This document shows, in pieces, positions 20,431 through 30,475 of a DNA stretch of 64,000 nucleotides (positions are counted from its first letter, which is position 1; each line of letters starts with the position of its first letter). Position numbers and translations under genes: made by a program. Source of the DNA: Diploptera punctata (taxonomy: Eukaryota > Arthropoda > Insecta > Blattodea > Blaberidae); assembly GCA_030220185.1 (NCBI GenBank), contig JASPKZ010007288.1:587501-651500 (forward strand), written 5' to 3'. The notes below the pieces were generated by a model. That model made no database searches. It worked only from the letters and a program-made list of their open reading frames with translations, and was not told the DNA's origin.

Positions 20431-21455
20431 GGGTCCAATGCTGGCCGAAATTCCATTAGAAAAATTTCTTCACCCATAGATACTCGAACCAACATAATTC
20501 ACATAGTTATGCTCCAAAATTTCTTGCCTTAACCACTCGGTTACGGCGCGGGACTCTTGGTATCAATGAAAGATAAAAATGGTTATTGTGAGTTATTCGT
20601 AAGTTGTAAACATATGCTGCCGCGGACGTTTTGTAGTGCTTTTTGAGGTATTAAATTGTGTGACATTAATTTTGTCTTTATCTTATGGTTTAAGCAGAGT
20701 AAGCTATTTAAGCATTCAAAGAGCTACTTTTTTTCACATTAGAATTGTGCCCTCCTTTTCAGATAATATACGAAACGTTATGTAACAATTGTATTAAAGT
20801 GAAAAAAAAAGATAAATTGATGAGGGTGAGTCAAAATTTAACTTTCCAAGCTAGATTTCATTTCTGGCCCACTGTGCACCGGTCCCTTACTGGCAAATAT
20901 TCCATGAGAAGCTATTTTCCCCCATGAAGACTTGAACCAGCATAAGTCCCGTAGGTCTGCGCCAAGAATCCTTGCCGTAACCACTCGGCTACGGTGCGGG
21001 ACTCTGGGTAACAATAATAAAGGTCAAAGTTTCACCCGAATGTGTATTATTCTCTTGGTATCAATGAATGACAAAAATGGTTATTGTTAGTTATCCGTAA
21101 GAGATAAACATATGCTGCAGGGAACTTTTTGTAGAACTTTTTGAGATATTATATTCTGTGTACATTAATTTTGTGTATTTCTTATGGTTTAGGTAGCGTA
21201 AGCCATTTAAGAGCCCGAAGAGCTATTTTTTAACGTTTCCACTACAAAGGGCGATTTTTAATGGTGTAAGAAATGAGTATCAAAACTCTCTTGTAGCCTA
21301 TGTTCATCCCGTGAATCTCTTCTGAACATTTTGCAAGAAAACCATCACAATGGGATCAACGGTATGGCGCGCATAAAGTACGAACAAACAAACATACATA
21401 CAAACAAATATACAAACAAACAAACATTAATTTATATATATAAGATATTTCTTGT
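20431..21455. repeat. Tandem composite of SINE-B heads and family G
   Basis: SINE-B tRNA-like heads on the minus strand (about 20402-20565 and 20850-21005, each with the CGGCT/GGTTACGGCGCGGGAC block) alternate with plus-strand family-G segments (about 20560-20800 and 21040-21455). The last G segment ends in a (AAAC)n-type tail near 21390-21435. Spacing is about 450 bp, consistent with tandem duplication. Confidence 0.7.
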
Positions 21456-21777
21456 TTTACGGTAATTAAATGTGCTCTTCTGATTCAGTTTAGTTACTTT
21501 ATATATTACTGTTTCAGAGTTCACTGTGAGGTATGCGTGATGATTAAAATTCTGAAGTATGTCCGTCAGACTCGGAACTAACACGCGCGCTCAGCGTCTA
21601 AATGAAGGTAAGTTATAGTACAACCCTTCATGATATAATGTGCTAAGTATGAAATATCTACTCCTTTCATTCACTTTCGTCTGTGGGCTATTGCTTCTAT
21701 GAAGAGCTCGTGCGGTTGCCTTGGTAACGCGTGCCAACCAGCTCGTAATGCCGACTTATTGTTTCTCAGAAAAAAGA
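21456..21777. other. Unassigned stretch
   Basis: No known element or gene was seen between the family-G tail and the next SINE-B. Confidence 0.4.
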
Positions 21778-22100
21778 CCTAGAAGGCACTTGGCTGACCA
21801 GCCGGCTGCTGGCCTCATCCACATGTGTTAATCATAGAGGTAGACGATCATCTAGCCAGTGTAGGGGTGACATGTGGTCAGAATGTCGGATTCCCCAGCC
21901 GTTATAGCTGGTATTCTCAACCTGGAGTCGCTACTTATTCTAGCTACCCAAATGCCTTACCATGCTGGGTGGGCACCGGTCCCATACTGACCGAAATTCC
22001 ATGAGAAAAATTTCTTCCCCATGGAGATTCGAACCAGCGCAAGTCCCGTAGCTCTTCGCCAAGGCTTCTTACCTTAACCACTCGGCTATGACGCGGGACG
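21778..22100 (-). repeat. SINE-B, near full length
   Basis: On the minus strand: head GTCCCGCGTCATAGCCGAG, B box GGTTCGAATCTCC, then the body through CCAGCATGG, CAACTCCAGG-like and CACATGTGGATGAGG. Matches the complete copy at 32933-33279. Confidence 0.85.
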
Positions 22101-22899
22101 TTGTTTCTCAGATATATTATAAATTTTCCATCCAGTTTGTTCTTAGTATCGTTCTGCTAGAATTACTCAAAATATTTTAAACAAAATAAGATTAAGTTCT
22201 AATTACAGATAATAACTAATTTGTTCACCAAAGATGTCTATTGGCGAGCAATTTATTTACCAAAGTTAATTAATCATTTTTACAATTTTCAATTTGTTTT
22301 CAAAAATATGCACTAGTCTAAATGAATGTAGCCTAATAAAAATTTAATTAAAATAAAATAAAATAAAAATTTAATGAAAATAAAAGTCAAATAATAACAT
22401 GAAAATGATGTTCGAATTCCATAACGAGTAGCTTAGCTTTCATTTGAGTTAATTGTTTTTTATACACGCCTTCAACAAAAATTGTCAAATGTCAGGAGGT
22501 AATAATACTAATTTTTATTTTATATTTACATAATTGAAGAAGCTAGAAGTCGAGAGAAGTTAGTGATTTAATTAATGTTGAGAACGTGACGTTAAAATTT
22601 TATTATGTGAACATTACTACCGGTGACATTTTCTAAATATATTCTTATAATTAAATCACCATCAATGCATTTTACAGGATATATATATTGTCCTTCAAAT
22701 TATTGACACGAAGCCATTAAAACTTATATTAAATTCATTGACCAAAAAAATCTACCTAATCCCTTGGGCTTCCAACTAAGTCATTTGCACTATCGCAACC
22801 AAAGGTTCATGGTCGCGCTGGCGTTAGATCTACATACGTTTCTATCCTGAGCTAATATTTTGCAATTATCCCCTGTATAATTTACCTATCTCAAATCAT
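22101..22899. other. Unassigned AT-rich stretch
   Basis: Contains a short duplicated AAATAAAATAAAAATTTAAT run near 22340-22385. No gene recognised. Confidence 0.4.
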
Positions 22900-23090
22900 G
22901 GCTAACATTATTCTTTCATCTTCTTTGTGACCTACAACTAGGTGGTTTTCCTACAAGGAGTTTCGATACCCTATGCAATTCCCAATTATTGCCACACGTC
23001 CTACACATCGCAGTCTATGAGATTTAATTCTTATTATATCTGGCTTCCCATGTCGATCATGTAGCTCACTGTTATATTGTATTTTTATTC
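22900..23090 (-). pseudogene. LINE C-terminal fragment
   Basis: Read on the minus strand the frames show ELHDRHGKPDIIRIKSHRLR followed by VGRVA and a Leu-Glu-Asn stretch. This matches the C-terminal ELY-LYGEPDI, SRRLRWLGHVARM block of insect non-LTR reverse transcriptases seen intact at 50200-50450. It ends about 20 bp from the viral island. Confidence 0.55.
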
Positions 23091-23112
23091 ACCTGTTTCT
23101 TCGCCTCTCTCT

Positions 23113-23347
23113 GATTTAAAATGGAACTTAAACATGAGTAGTATAGAGAAGGGGGTTTCTGGCGCACCCACCACTTCTCAACTTCAATACATTTACACCC
23201 AAAATCATATGAAAATAAAATAAAGTAGGTCGAAATTCGGACAATTTTAACGCCTTGTTCTTCTAAAAATACATAATATAAGCGTGAAATAAGCAAAAAA
23301 CATACATAAAGTAAAGAAAAATAATAAATTAGACCGAAAATCAAGAC
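23113..23347 (+). repeat. Left terminal inverted repeat of the viral island
   Basis: Reverse complement matches 27415-27641. Shared words include GTGCGCCAGAAACCCC, ACAAGGCGTTAA, TTATTTCACGCTTATATTAT and TTTTCATATGATTTT. The outer few bases contain small indels. Exact outer ends and any target-site duplication could not be fixed by eye. Confidence 0.85.
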
Positions 23348-23576
23348 AAAGTAAATAGTAAAAATATGTGGATTCAGTGATAAATAATAAAGATACATAA
23401 GATTGTTAACACACCCCGGTTTGTTTGTTGTCCATTATCAGCCGAATACACTAGTATGTCTCTCCATGGGTTTTCTCTATTCTTATATTCAATTTAACAT
23501 TAAACAAATTTATACATGAATGTGACGTTAAGCGCGTTATCACTAACAGGATATAACTTCCGCTACTGATCACTTC
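23348..23576. other. Spacer inside the viral island
   Basis: AT-rich, no recognised coding signal. Separates the left TIR from the first internal direct repeat. Confidence 0.45.
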
Positions 23577-23664
23577 GAAGAATTAACTTTGCTCTAACTT
23601 TGAAAGTATAAAAATCATTAGTTTACAGTAAAAAATATTATTAATTGTTATAGTAATATAATGT

Positions 23665-24478
23665 ACGGTTAAAAACTAGAATATAGTTACCTTATAGGTC
23701 CGTCTCCTCAACTTAAGTTCTTTTAAAATTCTGTAGGCCTTTCGGGACTAATCCCATCATCAGCAGAATGCATTAGGTCCGTTCTTGTTGACCCTTGTTG
23801 AAGCACTGACTTGGTTGTGAGAATTTTGTACAGAGGATTGTGTGGATGAGGTGTGTATTCATTGAGAATCAGGTTGCTGTTGATTTCTCTTAGGATTGTG
23901 ATTTCCTCCAGTATATTTATTCTCATTGGAATGTTTTCTCTATGTACTATTGTGAGGGTGTTATCGATGTTTTGCATATGGTGTCCGGCTTGAATTACAT
24001 GTTTTGCGTAACTTGATTTTCCTCCATTGTAAACGAAATCTCTGAAATGTTCCTTGAATCTAATGTTGAAGCTTCTGTTAGTTTTCCCAATGTAGAATTT
24101 ATTGCAGTCTGTACATGTTAATTTGAAGATGCCTTTATTGTCAATTCATCTATTTCTTCGATGTTGTTGTTTATTAAATTGTTTAGTTTGTTGTCAGTTC
24201 TGTAGGCTATTTTAATATTCTTATCGAGCTTTTTTACTGTGTTGGCCAATTTTAATGTTTCTTTACCAGTGTATGTGAGAGTTATCCATTTTTAGTTGTA
24301 GTCATTGGATTCTATTTCAAGTTTGGTTATGTTGGTAATGTTGTTTTTTTCTTCTTTGTTTGTTTATAATGCTATTTATTATTTGTTTGTGTAGCCGTTA
24401 ATTTTTGCCATGTGTTTAATGTAATTTAATTCTTTATTATAATTGTCTTTATTTAGAGGGAGTTTTAACATCCTATTA
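23665..24478 (-). pseudogene. PLE5: Penelope-like element 3' part with GIY-YIG domain
   Basis: From the right: LPLNKDNYNKELNYIKHMAK and NGYTNK (about 24465-24385), a block found between RT and endonuclease in Penelope-like elements. Then ANTVKKLDKNIKIAYRT, the endonuclease CTDCNKFYIGKTNRSFNIR and FKEHFRDF, SYAKHVIQAGH, and a C-terminal frame at 23723-23977 ending in a ribozyme core. The RT is missing (5' truncation), and stops occur near 24160 and 24300. It belongs to a different PLE lineage from those at 7-11 kb and 36-39 kb: it has TDCNKFYIGKTNR rather than CSCGKPYIGTTKR. Confidence 0.85.
23734..23763 (-). ncRNA. Hammerhead ribozyme core of PLE5, intact
   Basis: CTGATGA, stem II GGGA-TTAG-TCCC, GAAA, GGCC and TA. 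All core bases fit, and the self-complementary GGCC is the only stem III. It overlaps the end of the PLE coding frame. Confidence 0.85.
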
Positions 24479-24730
24479 TTATTTAGAATTTATCTATTAA
24501 AAACTTACATCTATACATTAAATTTATTAATAAATCAGGTCTTTATAGATTAATAATGATATGTAAAACGTCTAAAGCAATAGTTTGCAAATTTAGGTTT
24601 TTGAAGAATTAACTTTGCTCTAACTTTAAAAGTACAAAAATCATTATTTTATAATAAAAAATGTTAATAAATTATTATATTTTAAAGTTATTATTTGAGA
24701 ATATATCTATTAAAAACTTGGAAGAGTTTG

Positions 24731-24752
24731 AAAGGGCGTCTGCCGGACGCCG
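24731..24752 (+). other. GC-rich hairpin in internal repeat
   Basis: GGGCGTCTGCCGGACGCC folds with a GGCGTC/GACGCC stem. It sits directly before the AAAACTTACATC word of the direct repeat, the same site as the hairpin at 27337. Confidence 0.7.
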
Positions 24753-24826
24753 TTTTAAAAACTTACATCCACATACTAAATGTATTAATGAACCATGTCT
24801 TTATAGCTAAATTATTTACATTTTCA

Positions 24827-24851
24827 TACCCGTCTGCGAGACGGGTATGAA
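24827..24851 (+). other. GC-rich hairpin, 11-bp stem
   Basis: CATACCCGTCT and AGACGGGTATG are perfect inverted copies around GCG, in otherwise almost pure A+T sequence between the direct repeats and the 3' end of the T5orf172-like gene. Confidence 0.8.
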
Positions 24852-24939
24852 ATTTAGGTATTTATTTGAGTTTATATTCTTAATTATATCATCTTTTGTA
24901 TTATCAACAGTTTACTTTAAATTGATGAGTTTTATTTGT

Positions 24940-25560
24940 TCAAAGTCTAAACAATCTATTTATTCTTTTACTCAATCTTTCTGTGGATCCAATTTTATAT
25001 AATTTATTTTCAGAATATTCTTTGGGTGTAGCAATATACATCCATTCTAACTTTGTAGTTTTTAGTGTTATACTATTAATATATTTATTAATTGTATTTG
25101 CTTTTTTATTTGCGTGTATAAGATTAGAAGCTTGTATTTCCAATTCTTTATCTTCTATCGATAATTTTTCTTTATATTCCAATTCTTTTTGTTTAATATT
25201 ATAATTATTAACATATTATATATAAGAATAAAATATTCCAATTAGATATAATATTTTCTTACTTATTTTGATTTATAATTAATCAACATCATAATAGATT
25301 CCTTAAAATTTTTAATTTTCATTATAATCCAAGTTTTTCTCAATAAATTATTATTTGAAATATTTTTAATATTATATTTATATATTCATAATTTTGAGAT
25401 TTGGGATTTTTATAATTTATTTGTTCAAATTCTATATTATTTTCTTCCAAAAATGTTATAAATTTATATATTTTTCTTATAAATTCAGGGTCCTTTTTTT
25501 TTGGGACTCTGATTTTTATTTATAAATCCTGTAAATTCCAATATATTTAAAAAACAAAAA
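24940..25560 (-). pseudogene. T5orf172-like (GIY-YIG-related) viral gene, degraded
   Basis: The 80-codon frame at 24940-25182 contains LEWMYIATPKEYSENKLYKI followed by GST and RLSKRINRL. This is the hallmark of T5orf172/MTG-type domains (YI-T...Y...YKIG-T--L--RI--L) common in insect large DNA viruses and related elements. Upstream (25250-25560), other frames show FIRKIYKFITFLEENNIEFE, suggesting a longer N-terminal region, now frameshifted. The protein would stop right after the first half of the domain, so this copy is broken. It lies downstream of the capsid-like gene on the same strand. Function in such viruses is not firmly known; nuclease or DNA-binding is the family expectation. Confidence 0.7.
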
Positions 25561-25654
25561 AGATTTAAAAATAAACAAAGAAAATTTAAAAAATACTCAT
25601 TCTCGATAAACCAGCTGTATCAGACTGCGTATAAATATGCTTAACAAATGTCTA

Positions 25655-26825
25655 AATATTCTTAATATGATAATCAAATGTCTCTTGTCCTAACATAATA
25701 ATATAGCACATAGTTTTAGCTGCTACATCATTTTCAAAATCACGTACGAGCTTCTTGCTTGTGCCGCTATCATCGTCATTTCTCATATGTTTAGTTAGAT
25801 ATATTCCACCCATAGGTCTATTGTTTAAAAATTCTTCAAAAGAATAAAATACACCATTATTGTCGCATACATTTCTTTTAAGTTTTGTATAGGCAATATA
25901 CATTTTTAGTTATTTTTCCTTTGATATATTTAAATTTTTTAGAGAAGATGAAAACGTTTCACCTCTACCGTTTTCGAAGTATGCATTTCTTAATTTACAA
26001 TGATCAAACTTTGCTGAATAATTCTTCTGACTAGCATTATTCCTATCTGTTTGAAACAGAAAAATAATCCATTCTGGCATATCAAATTGTGAAGATTTGT
26101 CAAATATATTTCAGCATTATTTCCAGAAATAGCTCTTCTAACTGTTTGACTTCTTATAAAATTAATACCAGTAAGTTGTTTGAGTAACTCAGCTTTCAAC
26201 TTTACTTCAACTAGAGGATCATACTTCACTATAGGCATTCGAATATACATACTCTTGATTTCAATCTTACCAGGTTTCTCACTTCCCCAAACATACATAA
26301 CCATATCATCATTGTTATTTCTACTAAAAATAATCTTCAATTGCTCTTTACACATGATGTCCTTGTAGTCACTAAAGAATCCACCTAAAAGCTTTAGTTT
26401 AAATAGTACTTCTCGTGTGCTCTTTGCATTTTCCAAATACTTAACACCGTCTGTTCCGTCTTCTTTCAGTGGTAGCAATCCATATTCTCGTACTTGGGAT
26501 TTTGAGAGAAGACAAGTTCCTAAAACCGTGCTAGTGATACCTGGGTAGTCTATTCTATAAATAGTAGTATTACATTTATCAACTAATATCTGAGACCACA
26601 AATGAGGGACAAATTATCAACTACTCTCACCTCAGCTTTGTCATTGTATTCAGTGCCATCTTTTTCAACTAATTTGTATTCCATGTAGACATCAGCATTA
26701 TAAGGACACCGACATCCACGTTGAAGATGACATCTTTATTAGGTGAATTTAGGTGAATTTAAACCATCAATAGTTTCTCTAGTTGGAGGATAATCTTTGT
26801 ATTCGTATGAGATAATGTTGTCCAT
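25655..26825 (-). pseudogene. Double-jelly-roll major-capsid-like protein (endogenous viral)
   Basis: The reading starts at an ATG at 26823-26825. After about 25 codons a 10-bp tandem duplication (AGGTGAATTT at 26739-26758) shifts the frame. The longest open piece is 25990-26601 (203 codons), with YRIDYPGITSTVLGTCLLS, which fits the N-terminal jelly roll. It goes on to SMYIRMPIVKYDPLVEVKL and FIRSQTVRRAI, which fit the central strands. A further frameshift near 26090 separates the region toward 25920. An open frame at 25652-25903 holds the probable C-terminal part, ending near CYIIMLGQETFDYHI. In total about 390 codons, close to the usual size of the DJR-like proteins found in insect genomes. 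It is broken by at least two frameshifts. An adintovirus/Maverick origin is the best fit, but I could not compare structures. Confidence 0.75.
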
Positions 26826-26829
26826 TTAT

Positions 26830-27024
26830 TACAATAGAAATTATGGGTGTTCACAAACTTTTAAAATTACAGTCACTAGGGTATCTCAAAAATCAATTGG
26901 GGCCCCATTATCTTTTTTAATGTCCATATTTATGGTATCAAAGTCAAGATGTTGAACTGGAAAATATAATAGATGTATTTGTTCATAGATTCTTTAAATT
27001 CTGCATTATTTCTAAACGATGCAA
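26830..27024. other. Upstream region of the capsid-like gene
   Basis: AT-rich sequence between the capsid start and the right-hand direct repeats. It would have to hold the promoter. No motif stands out. A short frame with SQNQLGPHYLF-like content has no recognisable relation. Confidence 0.35.
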
Positions 27025-27408
27025 TAATATTCATTAGTTTATAGTAAAATTATTAATAAATGATTATATTTTTAAGTTATTATTTGAGAATATATATATT
27101 AAAAACTTACATTCATATACTAAATTTTGTAATGAACAAGGTCTTTAGAGGTTAATAATGACATCTAAAATGTCTAAAGCAATAGATTTTAAAATTTGGA
27201 TTTTTGAAGAATTAACTTTGCTCTAACTTTGAAAGTATAAAAATCATTAGTTTACAGTAAAAAATGTTAATAGATTATTATATTTTTAAATTATTATTTG
27301 AGAATATATCTATTAAAAATTTACAAGATTTTGAAAGGGTCGCTGGCAGCGACCCTTGAAAACTTACATCTATATACTAAATTTATTAATAAACCAGGTC
27401 TTGAAATT
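27025..27408 (+). repeat. Right pair of ~215-bp internal direct repeats
   Basis: Two tandem units in the same orientation as those at 23577-24800 (AAATCATTAGTTTACAGT, TTATTATTTGAGAATATAT, CTATTAAAAATTTACA). The second unit carries the hairpin at 27337. Confidence 0.8.
27337..27358 (+). other. GC-rich hairpin in internal repeat
   Basis: GGGTCGCTGGCAGCGACCC is a 9-bp perfect stem with a single-base centre. It occupies the same place in the repeat as the hairpin at 24731 but with a different stem sequence. Confidence 0.8.
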
Positions 27409-27414
27409 TTCTGA

Positions 27415-27641
27415 TTTTCGACCTATTTTATTATTTTTTACTTATGTATTTTTTTGCTTATTTCACGCTTATATTATGTATTTTTTTAGAAGAACAAGGC
27501 GTTAACATTGTCTGATTTTCGATCTATTTTATTTTATTTTCATATGATTTTGGTGTAAATGTATCGGAAATTGAGAAGTGGCGGGTGCGCCAGAAACCCC
27601 TTTTCTATACTACTAACATGTATTTTAAAATATTTTCGTAC
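27415..27641 (-). repeat. Right terminal inverted repeat of the viral island
   Basis: Counterpart of 23113-23347. A second partial duplicate of the inner words (GATTTTCGACCTATTTTATT at 27414-27433 and GATTTTCGATCTATTTTATT at 27513-27532) lies within it. Confidence 0.85.
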
Positions 27642-28449
27642 CAAGAGAAGGAACATTTTCAAGCTTCCAAGTGTGTTCAAAATAATTTAGTTGTGTCAGT
27701 AGAACAGAAATCAAATCCAACAGTGATTGGAATATTATGGACTAATTATTCCATTGAGAAGCCACACAAGAGTGGAAAGTGTGGTGATCTTCCCATCATG
27801 AGCAACGTTTCTGCAATATTAAGAATAATAGGGAAGAGTTAGTTAATGCGTTATACTAAGGATTTATAGCCTTATAACTTTTGAATGAAATATTGCAAAG
27901 AACAATTTGCTAAATACATAATTTCACTAATTCATGAAATTTTTATTAAAGCCACGATTTTCGAAACATGTAGAAGGCAGATAAAAGTCAATTTTCGAAA
28001 ACAAAATTTCCCAAGTAGCCCCTTTTTGTTATCAATCAGATACAACAGGATATATATAGGCCATAATGTTCATACGTCAGGAATATGATGGAAAGATAAG
28101 AAACGGAAAATATAATTTTAGCAGCATAAAAATATAACAGAAACAAAAGAAAACTATATATATAATTCTCACATCCCCTAAAAATGAAAAGAAAATAACA
28201 TAATTGTTGTCAGAATCACAAGTAAAAACGAAACATCTTCAGGCGGGAGTGTTCCCGCACACGCTTTGTGGTAATATCTAGTAATTCTCCAACTTTGATT
28301 TCAAATAAAATTCTTTGCGAAATATGCAGGCCCGTCTTTGCTTTCAACTTCTGGACTAGAATTTTCGCTGCCTTTTGCCTTCATTCCTTCCTCTTTTATT
28401 ATTTATAGTTATCTTATCGCTCAAAGTTTCACTTCATTGGAACTGATAT
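27642..28449. other. Unassigned stretch
   Basis: No gene or element recognised. The open frame that overlaps the TIR end (27585-27842) has no family resemblance. Confidence 0.4.
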
Positions 28450-28520
28450 AGTTATTATTATTATTATTATTATTATATTATTATTATTATTATTGTTATT
28501 ATTATTATTATTATTATTAG
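28450..28520 (+). repeat. (ATT)n microsatellite
   Basis: About 70 bases of ATT with two interruptions. Confidence 0.95.
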
Positions 28521-29584
28521 GCATTTAATTTCTATATTACCTTCTCATTTGCTATTATTTTATTTTCTATTCAATTTAATGAGGGATCCCTTTTCAATGT
28601 CATCATGTTTAACTTAAGATTTTTGTAAACTTTTAAACATAATAGATCACTCGAGCTTTTCATACGACATTGATGATAAATGCTACAGTTTTTCTCCTTG
28701 TTCTATGGCTAGGATTGGTGTTTCATTCAGAATGCGGGAGTGGAACATTATTATTTCGGCGTTACCACAAAATTCGCTATGCTCTAGGAAAACGAAGAAG
28801 TCAAAGTTGTATAAAACTGTTTCGTACGAATTGAGTTTGAAGTTGTGTCTCGTGCAATAGTTAGATATTCATCCGATGCTTAAAGATTTATATGCAGTAT
28901 ACATATTTTATATATCATATTCAGTGGTGTTCCTTGTATGACGGAGGTCATTGCCTTCTGCCAATTCAAAAGACAAACTTCTGAACAGTTATTAGTAGTT
29001 ATACCAAACGGACGACCTTCCATTGAGACAATAATTCCACTACTTCCTCCTTGATGTCCGGAGTGAAAACAGATTTGGGATATCTTAATACCAGTCCTGT
29101 TGAGAATACACTGTCTGGTTTACTTCACTCTCGCTTCAATTGTTGTACGAGAAAACCTACGCGCTTTTGAAGCCATGAGGCAGCCCATTCTGCATTCTAG
29201 TTCTCCTCTTAGCCTGAAGCATGCACACACCCTCATCGCCCCACATCTTATATTAGTATTTCTTTTTTGTTTTCCAATTAGCGCGAAAACTTAAAATAAA
29301 CATGGTTATTACAAAACTATACCTGCAACAAACATATGTATTCAAGTAAAACACGGTACTCCTCGTTTTACCCATCCACTCGGTAATCTGTTTTTACCCA
29401 ATCGTTTGTGAACAATTTACAGTAGTTCAGAAGTTAAGTATTATGTGTATATAATCAACTCCAATTACTTCTCATATCAGATATATGAGAACGGTATAGT
29501 TTAGTTCAACCTCACATTTTCACAAGTGTACCTGTAATGGTGACTAGAGTCAATAGACAACTTTCCGAAGTGATTTATTTTACG
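28521..29584. other. Unassigned stretch
   Basis: Near 28923 a CAGTGGTGTTCCTTGTATGA patch resembles the patch at 17280 and hAT-type ends. No second end or transposase was found. Confidence 0.4.
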
Positions 29585-29650
29585 TGATGGAGTTAAAACC
29601 GTAAGGCGTTCTCTTCCACTTCACAGGGGTTAAATTTTACATACATTAAC
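29585..29650 (+). repeat. Repeat family F fragment
   Basis: AGTTAAAACCGTAAGGCGTTCTCTTCCACT corresponds to the AAGGCC-TAAGGCCTT-TCTTCCACTCAACCAG core of family F at 44090 and 44400. Confidence 0.5.
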
Positions 29651-30245
29651 AATTATGAATTATCTACAAATGATAAAAATACAAAATAAGCATACGGTAC
29701 ACAATACAGTGCTGACAAGGAAATAAATAGAAGTTACTAATATTAATAATAATAATCTATAGTGTGATTAAGTAATTGGTTTGGTAAAGAAAGTTATAAC
29801 AATAAAGAATAATAAAAGTTAACTTGGAACCGGTTATAAGTTATACCTACTGTCTAAGGAAATATTTAGTGATCTCATTTTTAACTGTTTTTGAGTCGGG
29901 CAGTCCTTGATATACGAGAGAAGAGAATTTGATTGTCGGGTGGCTGAAACAAGGAAGGATGAATAATAGTGAGATATTCGTTATAGAGGTAGAGCAAGAG
30001 TTAATTTGTCTCGAACATGTGATTAAGTTATGGTGGTAAGATAGTGAATGGAAGCGAGTAAAATATAATGGTGTGATGAGGTGGACAAATTGTTGTGTAA
30101 GATGAAAATGCAATGTATCTTCCACCTGTCTTCCAATTGGAGCCCAGACAACATTACAAATACTGGAGTTATGTGATTTGATTATGTATGTAACAACCTA
30201 TATGTTTTTATAAGATAAAAAATTAAAAATATATACCTGTTGACA
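29651..30245. other. Unassigned AT-rich stretch
   Basis: The 92-codon minus frame at 29847-30125 is rich in His, Leu and Ser and shows no family features. Probably not a gene. Confidence 0.4.
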
Positions 30246-30296
30246 GGTGGCGTCGTCCTCAACTGTGTTAAAATATTATATTTAAAATGAAATCTG

Positions 30297-30328
30297 GATG
30301 CCTTTCGGAAGTTAACTTGCATCATCAG
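30297..30328 (-). ncRNA. Hammerhead ribozyme core, left arm of unit 4
   Basis: CTGATGA, stem II GCAAGTTAACTTCC region, GAAA, GGCA and TC. Stem III is weakened relative to the GGCC of the other arm. Confidence 0.6.
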
Positions 30329-30443
30329 CAGGGTGAGTTCCGCTACCAGTCATTGTTGCTCACGACGTAGTCACTCGGTACTTACGACACTTCAAGTCAA
30401 CAACGTCGTGAACAACGATTAGTAGCGGACAGTACTCACCCTG

Positions 30444-30475
30444 CTGATGATGCAGGTTAACTTCTGAAAGGCCTC
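30444..30475 (+). ncRNA. Hammerhead ribozyme core, right arm of unit 4
   Basis: CTGATGA, stem II around AGGTTAACTT, GAAA, GGCC and TC. The core bases are complete. Confidence 0.65.

Larger units (their letters stand above)
23577..24900 (+). repeat. Left pair of ~215-bp internal direct repeats, split by a PLE
   Basis: The repeat contains GAAGAATTAACTTTGCTCTA, AAAAATCATTAGTTTACAGT and CTATTAAAAACTTACATC. It starts at 23577, is broken at about 23665 by a PLE and continues at about 24478. A second unit begins at about 24603. Two further units lie at the right side of the island (27025-27408), in the same orientation. Confidence 0.75.
23113..27641 (-). mobile_element. Virus-derived island with terminal inverted repeats (Maverick/adintovirus-like)
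   Basis: Inverted repeats of about 230 bp bound 4.5 kb of DNA that is visibly richer in A+T than its surroundings. Inside, on the minus strand, are a capsid-like gene (25655-26825) and a T5orf172-like gene (24940-25560). These are flanked on both sides by copies of a ~215-bp direct repeat, some with GC-rich hairpins. A PLE has inserted on the left. No polymerase, integrase, protease or packaging ATPase was found. The intact form of such elements is usually 10-20 kb, so this is an internally deleted remnant or a small satellite form. Confidence 0.75.

Noticed and set aside
23072..23398. 108-codon minus-strand frame rich in Tyr, Phe and Leu (membrane-like)
   Set aside because: It lies almost wholly in the left TIR. 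The right TIR does not preserve the frame, so it is not a supported gene.
24827..24851. Bacterial-type rho-independent terminator
   Set aside because: The hairpin is terminator-like, but the context is eukaryotic/viral and no T-run follows in the right place. It is kept only as a hairpin.
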